A stretch of 56,517 nt of DNA from Microbispora sp. H11081 (GTDB lineage: Bacteria; Actinomycetota; Actinomycetes; Streptosporangiales; Streptosporangiaceae): contig NZ_JABBWV010000023.1 of NCBI RefSeq assembly GCF_012999535.1, forward strand, positions 1 through 56,517, read 5' to 3'. The notes beneath the pieces are model-generated. The model was given only the letters and a program-made list of their open reading frames with translations. It made no database searches and had not been told where the DNA came from. Positions 41,116 through 49,570 of this stretch are shown here, in pieces. Both the position numbers and the translations under genes were made by a program. Numbering within the stretch: position 1 is the first letter of the stretch; every line of letters starts with the position of its first letter.

Positions 41116-42673
41116 AGGCGGGCGGGGCCCAGGCGGCGGGGTGCTCCCCCTGCCGGGGCGGCGGACTCGTCCAGCCGGGCCGCACGCCGTCCACGGCGCC
41201 GGGCGGCCGCACATAGGTGAGCGTGCCGAAAGGGCTGTCCATCGTCGCCAGCAGTTCCTCGATCCGGGGCTGCCGCGCCCCCGCCGGCTCGACCCTCCCG
41301 AGGTCGTCGAGCCACGCCGCGGTCCTCGCCAGCGACACCTCGACGTGCCAGGAGCCTCCCTCCGCCGCCCGCCTGATCAGCGCGGCGACCGCGCCGAACG
41401 CGGCCAGATAACCGGTGCCGTGGTCGAGTGCCTGCGCGGGAAGCGGACTGGGCCGCAGGCCGTCGCCGTTCTCATGGGCGATTCCACACGCCATCTGGAC
41501 GAGACTGTCGAATCCTCTTCTCGACGCCCAGGGCCCGCGCGAGCCGTACGCGGAGACGTCGACGCACACGATGCCGGGCCGCAGGGCCGCGAGGTCGTCC
41601 GGTCCGAACCCCCGGGCCCGCAGCGCCCCCGGCCGGTACGCCTGGATGACCACGTCGGCCCGACGGACCAACTCCCGAAGCTTGTCCGCCTCCGACCGCA
41701 GATCGAGGTGACACGACCGCTTGCCGAACGCCGTCTCCACCACGAGCCCCGGCACTTCCGGCACATGCGCGGCGCCCACCCGCAGCACGTCCGCCCCGAA
41801 CGCCGCGAGCGCACGCGCGGCCACCGGTCCGGCGATCACGCGGGTCAGGTCGAGCACCCGTATCCCGCCGAGCGGCCTACGCGGCCCACCCCTGGCCGAG
41901 TCACCACAATCCGGGTCACCACAACCCGACTCGTCACGACCCGGCTCGCCACCGCGCGTGTCTCGACGGCTTGTATTCCCATGGCTTGTATCCGAATGGC
42001 TTGTATCCGAACGGTGCATGTCCCCAGGGCCCGGCTCATCGCCCGCCGCCCCTTCCGGCAGCCTGGCGACGCCGACGAGAGGAAGACCGGCCAGCGCCCG
42101 GGCTTGAGGATGCGCGAGCCACTCGGCCCTGCTCCGCATCGCGGCGGCGCAGCCACCCGCACGGATCACGGCCTCCTCGACGTCGGCCGCCGCACGGCCG
42201 GCACACGCCCTGACGACGTCCTCCCTACCTGAACCCGGGGCCAGCCCGAGCCCGCGCAGGGCGGCGTCGCGGTGATGGTCGAAGTTGCAGTGGAGCCGCA
42301 CCCAGCCGTCCGATGCGCGGTAGTCCCCCGACAGCGCGGCCCAGACGTCCATGCCCTTCCCCTCGACGCGGAAATGCCGCTCGCTCTGGAAGGCAACGGC
42401 GGCGTGGCCGACGTCGACGGTCACGTCCGGGGCGCGATGAGGGCGCTGAGAGGCTTCCGTGCCGCCTGGCCCCTTCTCACCTCTCCCCTCGCTCCGCGCG
42501 GTCGTTCGGGCGCCGTACACGGCGACGGCGGCCGTCAGCGCGCCGGCCGAGGCGGCGGCCATCGTGCCGATGCGGAAGACGGACGGCAGCACAGGATCCT
42601 CTCCGGTGACCCGGACCTCGGGAAGGGCCACTCCGGCGCTCGCGCCCAGTTCCCCGATCAGTTTCGCGATCAC
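41114..42673 (-). CDS. CaiB/BaiF family (class III) CoA transferase
   Basis: 519 residues. Two CoA-transferase III segments are separated by a polar, repeat-encoded linker (about 205–255, SDTSH-type pentads). The C-terminal half shows the family core: GGIRVLDLTRVIAGPVAARALAAFGADVLRV, DVVIQAYRPGALRARGFG and IVCVDVSAYGSRGPW. The family moves CoA between carboxylates or racemises acyl-CoAs; substrate unknown. The GTG at 42673 with AGGAG upstream was chosen over a frame open to 43267 that overlaps the yraN gene. It lies upstream of rpsB on the same strand. Confidence 0.78.
   Translation of the reverse strand: MIAKLIGELGASAGVALPEVRVTGEDPVLPSVFRIGTMAAASAGALTAAVAVYGARTTARSEGRGEKGPGGTEASQRPHRAPDVTVDVGHAAVAFQSERHFRVEGKGMDVWAALSGDYRASDGWVRLHCNFDHHRDAALRGLGLAPGSGREDVVRACAGRAAADVEEAVIRAGGCAAAMRSRAEWLAHPQARALAGLPLVGVARLPEGAAGDEPGPGDMHRSDTSHSDTSHGNTSRRDTRGGEPGRDESGCGDPDCGDSARGGPRRPLGGIRVLDLTRVIAGPVAARALAAFGADVLRVGAAHVPEVPGLVVETAFGKRSCHLDLRSEADKLRELVRRADVVIQAYRPGALRARGFGPDDLAALRPGIVCVDVSAYGSRGPWASRRGFDSLVQMACGIAHENGDGLRPSPLPAQALDHGTGYLAAFGAVAALIRRAAEGGSWHVEVSLARTAAWLDDLGRVEPAGARQPRIEELLATMDSPFGTLTYVRPPGAVDGVRPGWTSPPPRQGEHPAAWAPPA
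41966..42010. repeat. In-gene 15-bp repeat coding a pentapeptide linker
   Basis: ATGGCTTGTATCCGA occurs twice exactly (41981–41995, 41996–42010), with degenerate copies on both sides. A second 15-bp series (GGGTCACCACAACCC type, about 41901–41940) lies in the same linker. The units keep the reading frame. Confidence 0.75.
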
Positions 42674-42813
42674 TGCCGTCTCCTCGCTTCCGATGCCCGG
42701 CGGCGTGCTCCGTCGAGGCGAAGCCACCACCCCGCCTCGGGACCCGGGCCAGTATCCATGCCGATCGCAGTCTGCCCTCCGCCTCCCCTCCCGCTTCCGC
42801 CCCCGGCCGCGCC

Positions 42814-42926
42814 TGTGGATGGCGGGAATGCCCTCTCCGAGCCCACCTGCGCTTTCCTCCGTCCGTCCACAGCCGCCGTTCCACGGCCCGCGCCTGTCCA
42901 CAGTCCACGTGCCGCGCTTTCCACAG
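42814..42926. promoter_or_regulatory. Cluster of four DnaA-box-like TCCACA motifs
   Basis: The 316-bp divergent region (42674–42989) has TGTGGA at 42814–42819 and TCCACA starting at 42866, 42898 and 42921 on the other strand. The copy CTGTCCACA differs by one base from the actinobacterial DnaA box TTGTCCACA. They could be DnaA sites controlling yraN–yifB–dprA, or chance in GC-rich DNA. No gene is seen in this gap. Confidence 0.35.
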
Positions 42927-42989
42927 AAAGAGGTTCGGTGACACGGGCGGGGGTCCGCGTCGGCGATCGTCTGCGCCGGAGGTGATCCC

Positions 42990-43343
42990 ATGGCGGCGAA
43001 GGACCGGCTGGGCAGACATGGCGAACAGCTCGCCGTGACCTTTCTGACGGCGAAGGGCATGTGCGTGCTCGACCGCAATTGGCGCTGCGCGGAGGGCGAG
43101 ATCGACATCGTCGCCCGTGACGGCGGCGCGCTGGTGATCGTGGAGGTGAAGACCCGCTCGGGGCGCAGCCACGGCACCGCGTTCGAGGCGGTCAACGGCG
43201 CGAAACTGCTGCGCCTGCGGACGCTGGCCGGCAGATGGCTCGCCACCCGCACCGAGCGCTTCGACACGATACGGGTCGACGTGATCGCGATCGAGCGGTT
43301 CGCGGGCGACTTCTCGCTCAGGCACGAACGCGGGGTGGTCTGA
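42990..43343 (+). CDS. YraN family (UPF0102) endonuclease-fold protein
   Basis: 117 residues. The restriction-endonuclease-like core is complete: GRHGEQLA near the N-terminus, then GEIDIVARDGGALVIVEVKTR with the metal-binding Asp and the ExK pair. The family is linked to DNA processing and genome maintenance; the exact role is unproven. A near-perfect Shine-Dalgarno GGAGGTGATC precedes the ATG. It is the first gene of a plus-strand unit yraN–yifB–dprA, the usual partners. Confidence 0.9.
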   Translation: MAAKDRLGRHGEQLAVTFLTAKGMCVLDRNWRCAEGEIDIVARDGGALVIVEVKTRSGRSHGTAFEAVNGAKLLRLRTLAGRWLATRTERFDTIRVDVIAIERFAGDFSLRHERGVV

Positions 43344-43344
43344 G

Positions 43345-44901
43345 ATGCCCGTCGCCCGCACGCACTGCGTCGGCCTCGTGGGCGTCACCGGGCGTCTCGT
43401 CGAGGTCGAGGCCGATGTCGGCCCCGGCGTCGCGGGAACGCACTTCATCGGGCTCCTGGACACCGCGATCAGCGAAGCCCGGGGCCGCGTGAGGTCCGCC
43501 CTGATCAACAGCAGGTTCGCGTGGCCGGACGCGCGCGTCACCGTGAGCCTGTCCCCGGCGGCGTTGCCGAAACGGGGGTCGCTATTCGATCTGGCCATCG
43601 CGATGGCGGTGCTGGGCGCGGCCGGCGCCGTGCCCGCGCACCGGGTCGCCGCTCCGATGTTCCTCGGCGAGCTCGGTCTCGACGGGCGGGTCCGCCCGGT
43701 CCGAGGCGTGCTGCCGGCCGCGCTCGCCGCCGCGCAGGCGGGGGTGCGCACGGTCGTAGTGCCCGCGCTCAACGCCGCCGAGGCATCTCTCGTGCCCGGC
43801 CTCACCGTGGTTCCCGTCACCACGCTCGGCGAACTGGTGGGGTGGCTGCGTTCCGACGACGACCTGCACCGGCTTCCGGTGGTGGCGGAGACCGCGTCGC
43901 TGTCGCGGGACGCCGCGGGCATCGAGGCCGGGGGCGCTCCGGCGCCGGACCTGTGCGACGTGGCCGGGCAGCCGATGGGCCGCAAGGCGCTGGAGGTATG
44001 CGCGGCCGGCGGGCACAACCTGTGGATGCTGGGCCCGCCGGGTTGCGGCAAAACCATGCTCGCCGAGCGCCTGCCACCCCTCCTCCCGCCGCTCGACCAG
44101 GAGAAGGCGCTGGAGGTTTCCGCCATTCATTCCGTTGCGGGAACGCTGCCGGCGGGGCGTCCGCTGCTCACCCGTCCTCCGTTCATGGCTCCGCACCACA
44201 GCGCGACGATGGCGGCCGTGGTCGGCGGCGGGAGCGGAGGCGTCGTGCGGCCAGGAGCGGTGTCGCTCGCGCATCGGGGCGTGCTCTTCCTCGACGAGGC
44301 TCCGGAGTTCGCCACCACCGTGCTCGACTCGCTGCGGCAGCCTCTGGAGTCCGGGACGGTGACGATCGCGCGGGCCGTCGGCGCGGTCACCTTCCCCGCC
44401 AGGTTCATGCTGGTCCTTGCGGCCAATCCGTGTCCCTGCGGCCTGCGAGGAACGGTCGGGCGCCCCTGCAGGTGCACCCCCGCCGGACGCAGGCGCTATC
44501 TCGACCGGCTCTCGGGGCCGCTGCTCGACCGTGTCGACGTGAAGATGAAGATCGGTCCGGCCACCCGTGCCGAACTGCTCGCGGACCGGCACTTCGTGGA
44601 GCCGACCTCGACCGTGGCCGAGCGGGTGAGGCTGGCGCGTGAGCGGGCCGCCAGGCGACTGTCCGGCACTCCGTGGAGCACCAACGCCGAGGTGTCCTCG
44701 TCCGCACTGCATCGCGACCTGCGCCTGCCCGACGCCGCGATGGCCCCGCTGCACCGGGGCCTCGACGTTGGCACGCTCAGCGCACGCGGCCTCGACCGTG
44801 TGCTCCGCGTCTCCTGGACGATCGCGGATCTCGCCGGCAAAGACCGTCCGGGCCCGGCCGAGACCTCGGCGGCCCTCGCACTGTGGCTGGGAGTCGACTG
44901 A
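43345..44901 (+). CDS. YifB/ComM family Mg-chelatase-like AAA ATPase
   Basis: 518 residues. Lon-protease-like N-terminal domain (about 1–170), then an AAA+ domain with Walker A GPPGCGKTM (about 230), the GVLFLDEAPEF Walker B, and a zinc-type cysteine cluster (NPCPCGLRGTVGRPCRCTP). A C-terminal Mg-chelatase segment follows. ComM is a branch-migration helicase in natural transformation; related YifB proteins are broadly conserved. It begins one base after the yraN stop and its stop overlaps the dprA start (TGATG). Confidence 0.92.
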   Translation: MPVARTHCVGLVGVTGRLVEVEADVGPGVAGTHFIGLLDTAISEARGRVRSALINSRFAWPDARVTVSLSPAALPKRGSLFDLAIAMAVLGAAGAVPAHRVAAPMFLGELGLDGRVRPVRGVLPAALAAAQAGVRTVVVPALNAAEASLVPGLTVVPVTTLGELVGWLRSDDDLHRLPVVAETASLSRDAAGIEAGGAPAPDLCDVAGQPMGRKALEVCAAGGHNLWMLGPPGCGKTMLAERLPPLLPPLDQEKALEVSAIHSVAGTLPAGRPLLTRPPFMAPHHSATMAAVVGGGSGGVVRPGAVSLAHRGVLFLDEAPEFATTVLDSLRQPLESGTVTIARAVGAVTFPARFMLVLAANPCPCGLRGTVGRPCRCTPAGRRRYLDRLSGPLLDRVDVKMKIGPATRAELLADRHFVEPTSTVAERVRLARERAARRLSGTPWSTNAEVSSSALHRDLRLPDAAMAPLHRGLDVGTLSARGLDRVLRVSWTIADLAGKDRPGPAETSAALALWLGVD

Positions 44902-46265
44902 TGGAAGCAATGGAAGCGACCGGATTCCGCGGCGACGGCGGCGCGCGGGCAGATGACACCCCCGTACGGGCGGCGAGCGCCCCCGGCACCGCCAGGAACG
45001 CCGAAGGTCCGTCCCCGGACATCGGCGAGCCGGCCGGGCCCGTGGACGACACCGCTGGGAACGTGGATGGGGTAGGCCTGGACGCCGATGGCGCGGCCGG
45101 GCGGGACGAGGCCGACCGGCTGGCCAGGGTGGCGATCATGCGCATGGCCGAGGCGGGCGACGCGGTGATGGGCCGGTTGATCGCCCGCTGCGGTCCGGTG
45201 GGCGCGATGCGGCAGGCGAGACGCGGCGTGCTGGATCCCGGTTTCGCGCGCGACGAGAGGGACCGCGCCAGCGCTTCCCGGCGTCATCTCGATCTCGGTC
45301 GGCATGCGGCCGCCTGGGCGGCTCGCTACTCGGACCCGGCGGACGACCTGGCGCACGGACGACGGCGAGGCGCGCGGCTCGTCGTGCCGGGCGACTCCGA
45401 ATGGCCCACGCAGCTCGACGACCTGGGAGACGCCAGGCCGTTCGGCCTGTGGGTGGACGGACGGGCGAACCTGCGGTTCTCCTGCCTGCGCTCGGTCTCC
45501 GTCGTCGGGGCCAGGGCCTCGACCGCGTACGGCACCACCGTGGCGGCCGAGTTCGCCATGAGCCTCGGCGGACGCGGCTGGACCGTGATCAGCGGCGGCG
45601 CCTACGGAATCGACGGCGCCGCCCACCGGGGCGCGCTGGCCTCCGGGACGCCGACCGTCGTCGTGCTCGCCTGCGGGACGGACGTGTGTTATCCCAGCGC
45701 CCACGAGGACCTGTTCCGTGCCGTGCGCGAGCAGGGCGTAGTGATCAGTGAGTGGCCTCCGGGCGCTCACCCCACCCGGTTGCGGTTCCTCATCCGCAAC
45801 CGGGTGATCGCGGCTCTGTCCCGGGGAACGGTTGTCGTCCAGGCGGCGGCGCGCAGCGGCGCGCTCAACACCGCGACCCACGCCTGGGAGCTGAACCGGC
45901 ATCTCATGGCCGTTCCCGGCCCCATCACCACGGAGGTCTCCGCGGGCTGCCACGTGCTGATCCGTCAGGGCAAGGCCGTCTGCGTCACCTCGGCCGAGGA
46001 GATCGTCGAACTGGTGGGCTCCATCGGCGACGACCTCGCACCGGAGCGGCGCGGGCCCGTGCGGCCCCGTGACGGGCTGAACGACGAGACCAGGCGTGTG
46101 CTCGAAGCGATCCCCGCCCGGGGCGCCGCGGGTCCCGCCACGATCGCCGTCGCCGCCGGTGTGGACGTCGGGACCGCACTCGCCTGCCTCGGCGCGCTGG
46201 CCGCCGGAGGATTCGTCGAGAACGTGGACCGGGGGTGGCGGCTGCGGCCCGAAGCACGCGGATGA
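44901..46265 (+). CDS. dprA: DNA-processing protein DprA
   Basis: A 454-residue single-stranded-DNA-binding, RecA-loading protein. A long polar N-terminal extension (about 1–60) precedes the SAM-like helices. The Rossmann-like core has VSVVGARASTAYG, ISGGAYGIDGAAHRGAL, GTDVCYPSAHEDLF and FLIRNRVIAALS. The C-terminal winged-helix (DML1-like) lies at about 395–450. The ATG shares one base with the yifB stop codon, so translation is coupled. Confidence 0.93.
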   Translation: MEAMEATGFRGDGGARADDTPVRAASAPGTARNAEGPSPDIGEPAGPVDDTAGNVDGVGLDADGAAGRDEADRLARVAIMRMAEAGDAVMGRLIARCGPVGAMRQARRGVLDPGFARDERDRASASRRHLDLGRHAAAWAARYSDPADDLAHGRRRGARLVVPGDSEWPTQLDDLGDARPFGLWVDGRANLRFSCLRSVSVVGARASTAYGTTVAAEFAMSLGGRGWTVISGGAYGIDGAAHRGALASGTPTVVVLACGTDVCYPSAHEDLFRAVREQGVVISEWPPGAHPTRLRFLIRNRVIAALSRGTVVVQAAARSGALNTATHAWELNRHLMAVPGPITTEVSAGCHVLIRQGKAVCVTSAEEIVELVGSIGDDLAPERRGPVRPRDGLNDETRRVLEAIPARGAAGPATIAVAAGVDVGTALACLGALAAGGFVENVDRGWRLRPEARG

Positions 46266-46593
46266 ACCGTCGGCGCGCGGCCCCTCGAGTCAGCCCGCGC
46301 CCGCGGGAATGACGACCTGTGATCTCGATGATGACCCGGGCTTTCGGGCATGAGCGGGCGGCACGGCTCTCCAGCGCCGCCCGCGCTCGGGGAGCCAACG
46401 GGCGGAGGCCTCGTCCCGAAGACGTCGCGCCTGGGTGGAACGGCGGCTCCGCCGGAGCGGCAGGTACTCGGCGACGAAGCCGGTGGATAGCATGCGGATC
46501 GTGGCCGAGCGCCCCTCCCCAGACCGGCTCCGGGAGTCATCGGGGCGGCGGCCACCGCGCCCGTCGGGCGGGAAGCGAAGGAAGGGACGCGTC
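46266..46593. other. dprA–xerC intergenic region
   Basis: A 328-bp gap. The minus strand has a 67-codon ORF (46290–46493, starting MLSTGFVAEYLPL, Arg-rich) with no Shine-Dalgarno and no recognised family; I do not call it a gene. A GGCTCC/GGAGC inverted pair lies near 46446–46458. The xerC Shine-Dalgarno (GAAGGAAGGG) is at the right end. Confidence 0.4.
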
Positions 46594-47514
46594 GTGGCAA
46601 CGGGCGAAGGGCAGGGCCTCGGGGAGTTCGACGCCGTCCTGGAGCGGTTCGAGCGGCATCTTCGTCTCGAACGGGACCTGTCGCCGCACACGACCAGGGC
46701 ATATCTGGGAGACATCTCCTCGCTGATCACGCACATGAAGGCCGCCGGGCACGAGACCGTGTCCACTCTCGACGTGGTCGTCCTGCGTGACTGGCTGGGA
46801 GACCAGCACCAGGCCGGGCGATCGAGGGCGACACTCGCCCGCCGCTCCGCCTGTGCCCGCGTCTTCACCGCCTTCTGCCACCGGCGGGGATGGCTGGCGA
46901 GTGACCCCGGGTTGCTCCTCGGCACGGCGAAGGCCGAACGCCGACTGCCGAAGGTGCTGGACCAGACGGAGGCCAGGGCCGTCCTCGGCGCGCAGGGCCC
47001 GGGCGACCCCAGAGACCTGCGCGATCGGGCGCTGCTCGAACTGCTGTACGCGACCGGCATGCGGGTGAGCGAGTTGTGCGGCCTCGACGTCGACGACGTG
47101 GACCGGGAACGCCGCACGGTCCGCGTGCTGGGCAAGGGACGCAAGGAGCGGACGGTGCCGATCGGGCTGCCCGCACTGCACGCCCTCGACGCCTGGTGCG
47201 TGCGGGGCAGACCGCTGTGGGTGCGCGAGGGGAGCGGCCCCGCGCTGTTCCTCGGCGTCCGGGGAGGCCGGATCGACCAGGGGACCGTCCGGCGCGTCGT
47301 GCACGCCCGTCTGTCACAGGTCGAGGGGACACCCGACATGGGCCCGCACGGGCTGCGCCACACCGCCGCCACCCACCTGCTCGAAGGCGGGGCGGACCTG
47401 CGATCAGTGCAGGAGATGCTCGGGCACGCGTCCCTGGCCACCACGCAGATCTACACCCAGGTGTCCATCGAACGGCTGCGGGCCGCCTACCGCCAGGCCC
47501 ATCCCCGGGCCTGA
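46594..47514 (+). CDS. xerC: Tyrosine recombinase XerC
   Basis: 306 residues, the normal length. N-terminal SAM-like core-binding domain (about 10–100), then the catalytic domain with R157 in GMRVSELC, Lys in GKGRKERTVP, HGLRHTAATHLLE (His and Arg), the second His in LGHASLATTQIY and the nucleophile Y287. Together with XerD it resolves chromosome dimers at dif. The GTG at 46594 with GAAGGAAGGG upstream is preferred over an in-frame ATG at 46435. Its 3' end overlaps the convergent M23 peptidase gene by 28 bp. Confidence 0.9.
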   Translation: MATGEGQGLGEFDAVLERFERHLRLERDLSPHTTRAYLGDISSLITHMKAAGHETVSTLDVVVLRDWLGDQHQAGRSRATLARRSACARVFTAFCHRRGWLASDPGLLLGTAKAERRLPKVLDQTEARAVLGAQGPGDPRDLRDRALLELLYATGMRVSELCGLDVDDVDRERRTVRVLGKGRKERTVPIGLPALHALDAWCVRGRPLWVREGSGPALFLGVRGGRIDQGTVRRVVHARLSQVEGTPDMGPHGLRHTAATHLLEGGADLRSVQEMLGHASLATTQIYTQVSIERLRAAYRQAHPRA

Positions 47515-48314
47515 AGCGGGCTTCGACGGGCTCCGCCGACGAGCCACTGGGGCAGGAGGCGGACCTGTCCACGGCCGAACAGCAGGAGCGGATCCAGGTA
47601 GAGGCGGCCACGCAGCAGCCCCCAGTGCAGGCAGGACGCGGCGCAGTGAGCCGCGCCGCCGCCCTCCTCACCGCCGCTCCCCTCGCCGCCGCTCCCCTCG
47701 GCTCCGCCCGCATCGATGGCGCTCTCCTCGACTCCGCCCTCATCGATGGTGCCGATGACCTGACCGGCCACGACGACGTCACCAGGCCGGACCAGGGCGC
47801 GGACCGGCAGGTAGGTGGTGCGCAGGCCACCGGGATGGGAGATCGTCACGACCCCTCGGCCCGCGACGCGCTCGGCCAGGGCGACGGTGCCCGGTCCCAC
47901 GGCCATGACCTTCTCGCCGGGCCGTGCGGCCACGTCCACGCCCCGGTGACCGGCCAGCCACCGCTGCGCGGGCGGATCGAATGGCCTGGCCGGACGGGCG
48001 GGCCCGGAGATCGGCCACCGCCATCCGGGCACCTCGGGCGATCCCGTCCTGCCCTGCCTGTGAGACCGGGACGCCGCGACCTCCTCGGCCCTAGGGGCCC
48101 TTGGCGAGGCGACGACCCTCCGCATGCCCCCGGGCGCCTCCGCCATGGCGACCGCACCCTGAGTGCCCCCAGGCACCCTCGCCGCGACGACCCCCTCAGG
48201 GCCCACCGGGACGCGGGCGGCGACGGGCAGCGGACTGTCGCGGGGACTGTCGCGGGGACTGGCGAGGACCACCATCAGCATGGAGAGCACGAGCACGCGG
48301 GCGACGAGACGCAT
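47487..48314 (-). CDS. Exported M23 (LytM-type) peptidase domain protein
   Basis: 275 residues. Short hydrophobic signal segment (about 4–20), a Pro/Val/Arg-rich linker (about 20–115), then a LytM domain: HRGVDVAA supplies the first His/Asp metal ligands and LHWG the last His. The general-base His of the usual HLH is Cys here (SCLHWG), and a Gly/Glu-rich insert of about 30 residues (GSGGEGSGGEEGGG) precedes it. Activity is therefore doubtful; it may act as a regulator of cell-wall amidases. The gene normally lies next to rpsB in relatives. It is convergent with xerC. Confidence 0.75.
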   Translation of the reverse strand: MRLVARVLVLSMLMVVLASPRDSPRDSPLPVAARVPVGPEGVVAARVPGGTQGAVAMAEAPGGMRRVVASPRAPRAEEVAASRSHRQGRTGSPEVPGWRWPISGPARPARPFDPPAQRWLAGHRGVDVAARPGEKVMAVGPGTVALAERVAGRGVVTISHPGGLRTTYLPVRALVRPGDVVVAGQVIGTIDEGGVEESAIDAGGAEGSGGEGSGGEEGGGAAHCAASCLHWGLLRGRLYLDPLLLFGRGQVRLLPQWLVGGARRSPLQARGWAWR

Positions 48315-48388
48315 GCCACGACGATGCCGCCCAGGGCACCCCCGCCGAGCGGCCGAACGCCGTTCTGGGGATAGACGGCACGGTCAGG

Positions 48389-48712
48389 TCAGCTCGAGAA
48401 GCCTTCCTTGGGCATTTCCAGGTCGGGCTTGGCCAATTCCTCGACGTTGACGTCCTTGAAGGTCACAACCCGAACGTTCTTCACGAACCGGGCGGGGCGG
48501 TACATGTCCCAGACCCATGCGTCCTGCATCTTCACGTCGAAGAAGACGTCACCGTTCTCGGCTGTGCGTACGTCGAGATCGACGGAGTTGGTCAGATAGA
48601 AGCGCCGCTCGGTCTCGACCACATAGGTGAACAGGCCGACCACGTCGCGGTACTCCCGGTAGAGCTGCAGCTCCATCTCGGTCTCGTACTTTTCGAGATC
48701 TTCCGCGCTCAT
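48389..48712 (-). CDS. DUF2469 family protein
   Basis: A 107-residue acidic soluble protein strictly conserved in actinobacteria, of unknown function. The start MSAEDLEKYETEMELQLYRE and the following VGLFTYVVETERRFYLTN are the family core. The ATG at 48712 with AGGAGG just upstream is chosen; the open frame extends to 48757. It sits between rnhB and the inverted block, in its customary place after rnhB. Confidence 0.88.
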   Translation of the reverse strand: MSAEDLEKYETEMELQLYREYRDVVGLFTYVVETERRFYLTNSVDLDVRTAENGDVFFDVKMQDAWVWDMYRPARFVKNVRVVTFKDVNVEELAKPDLEMPKEGFSS

Positions 48713-48766
48713 CCCGGTCCTCCTCTTCCACGCCCCGTCGAGATCCCCCGTGGGCACCGGCCTCGT

Positions 48767-49492
48767 TCAGACGGCACAGGCCCCGACCTCATTCTCGCGC
48801 ATGTCCTCATCCTGCCCCGTCCAACGGCTCTCGGCCGGGAACTGTGTCTCACGAGTCACCCTGGCCACCGTCACGAACGAGAACCGATGGTGCGGGCTCG
48901 GGCCGTGCCGGACCAGGGCCCGCCGATGGCCGGGAGTGACGTACCCCTTGTGCAGGGCGAAGCCGTACTGCGGGTAGATCTCGTCGAGGCCGTGCATCAG
49001 CCGGTCCCTCGTCACCTTCGCCACGATGGAGGCCGCCGCCACGCACGCGGCGACCTGGTCGCCCTTCCACACGGCGAGCGACGGCGCGGGCAGCCCCGCC
49101 ACCGGGAAACCGTCCACGAGGACGTAACCGGGGTCGAGCCCCAGCCCGGCGACGGCCCGCCGCATCCCCGCGATGTTGCACTTGTGCAGGCCGCGCGCGT
49201 CGATCTCCCCGGGAGGGATGACGACCACGTTCACGGCCCGGGCGGTCGCCGTGATCCGCTCGTAGAGGCGTTCGCGGACGGCCTCGGTCAGGAGCTTGGA
49301 ATCGCCCAGCCCATCGATGTCCCGCCCCAGCACGACGGCGGCGACGACCAGGGGCCCGGCACAGGCGCCACGCCCGGCCTCGTCCACCCCGGCGACCGGC
49401 GTGAAGCCCCGCCGGGCCAGGGCCCGCTCGTAACCGTAAAGTCCGGAGTCCCGTCGTACGACACTCGGGCGCGGGCGATAGACAGCTGTCAT
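48767..49492 (-). CDS. rnhB: Ribonuclease HII
   Basis: 241 residues. Removes RNA from RNA–DNA hybrids and excises misincorporated ribonucleotides. The catalytic core is [17 protein letters not shown] (Asp-Glu pair), GLGDSKLL, and YVLVDGFPV with the third Asp, plus [11 protein letters not shown]. Two ATGs are possible (49492 and 49516); the first gives the usual MT-start of related proteins. A polar 25-residue tail ends the protein. Confidence 0.92.
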   Translation of the reverse strand: MTAVYRPRPSVVRRDSGLYGYERALARRGFTPVAGVDEAGRGACAGPLVVAAVVLGRDIDGLGDSKLLTEAVRERLYERITATARAVNVVVIPPGEIDARGLHKCNIAGMRRAVAGLGLDPGYVLVDGFPVAGLPAPSLAVWKGDQVAACVAAASIVAKVTRDRLMHGLDEIYPQYGFALHKGYVTPGHRRALVRHGPSPHHRFSFVTVARVTRETQFPAESRWTGQDEDMRENEVGACAV

Positions 49493-49570
49493 GACGACTA
49501 GCAGATTACGCCCCATTCGGGACCGGCGATACGGCCGGAACCGCCAGCGGTTGTAAAGCCCCAGGTGAGA

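Noticed and set aside
42674..43267. Upstream extension of the CoA transferase frame
   Set aside because: It overlaps the yraN gene and its promoter; a GTG with AGGAG at 42673 starts the conserved protein.
46290..46493. 67-codon minus-strand ORF between dprA and xerC
   Set aside because: It has no ribosome-binding site and is Arg-rich with no family. Kept only as a note in the intergenic entry.
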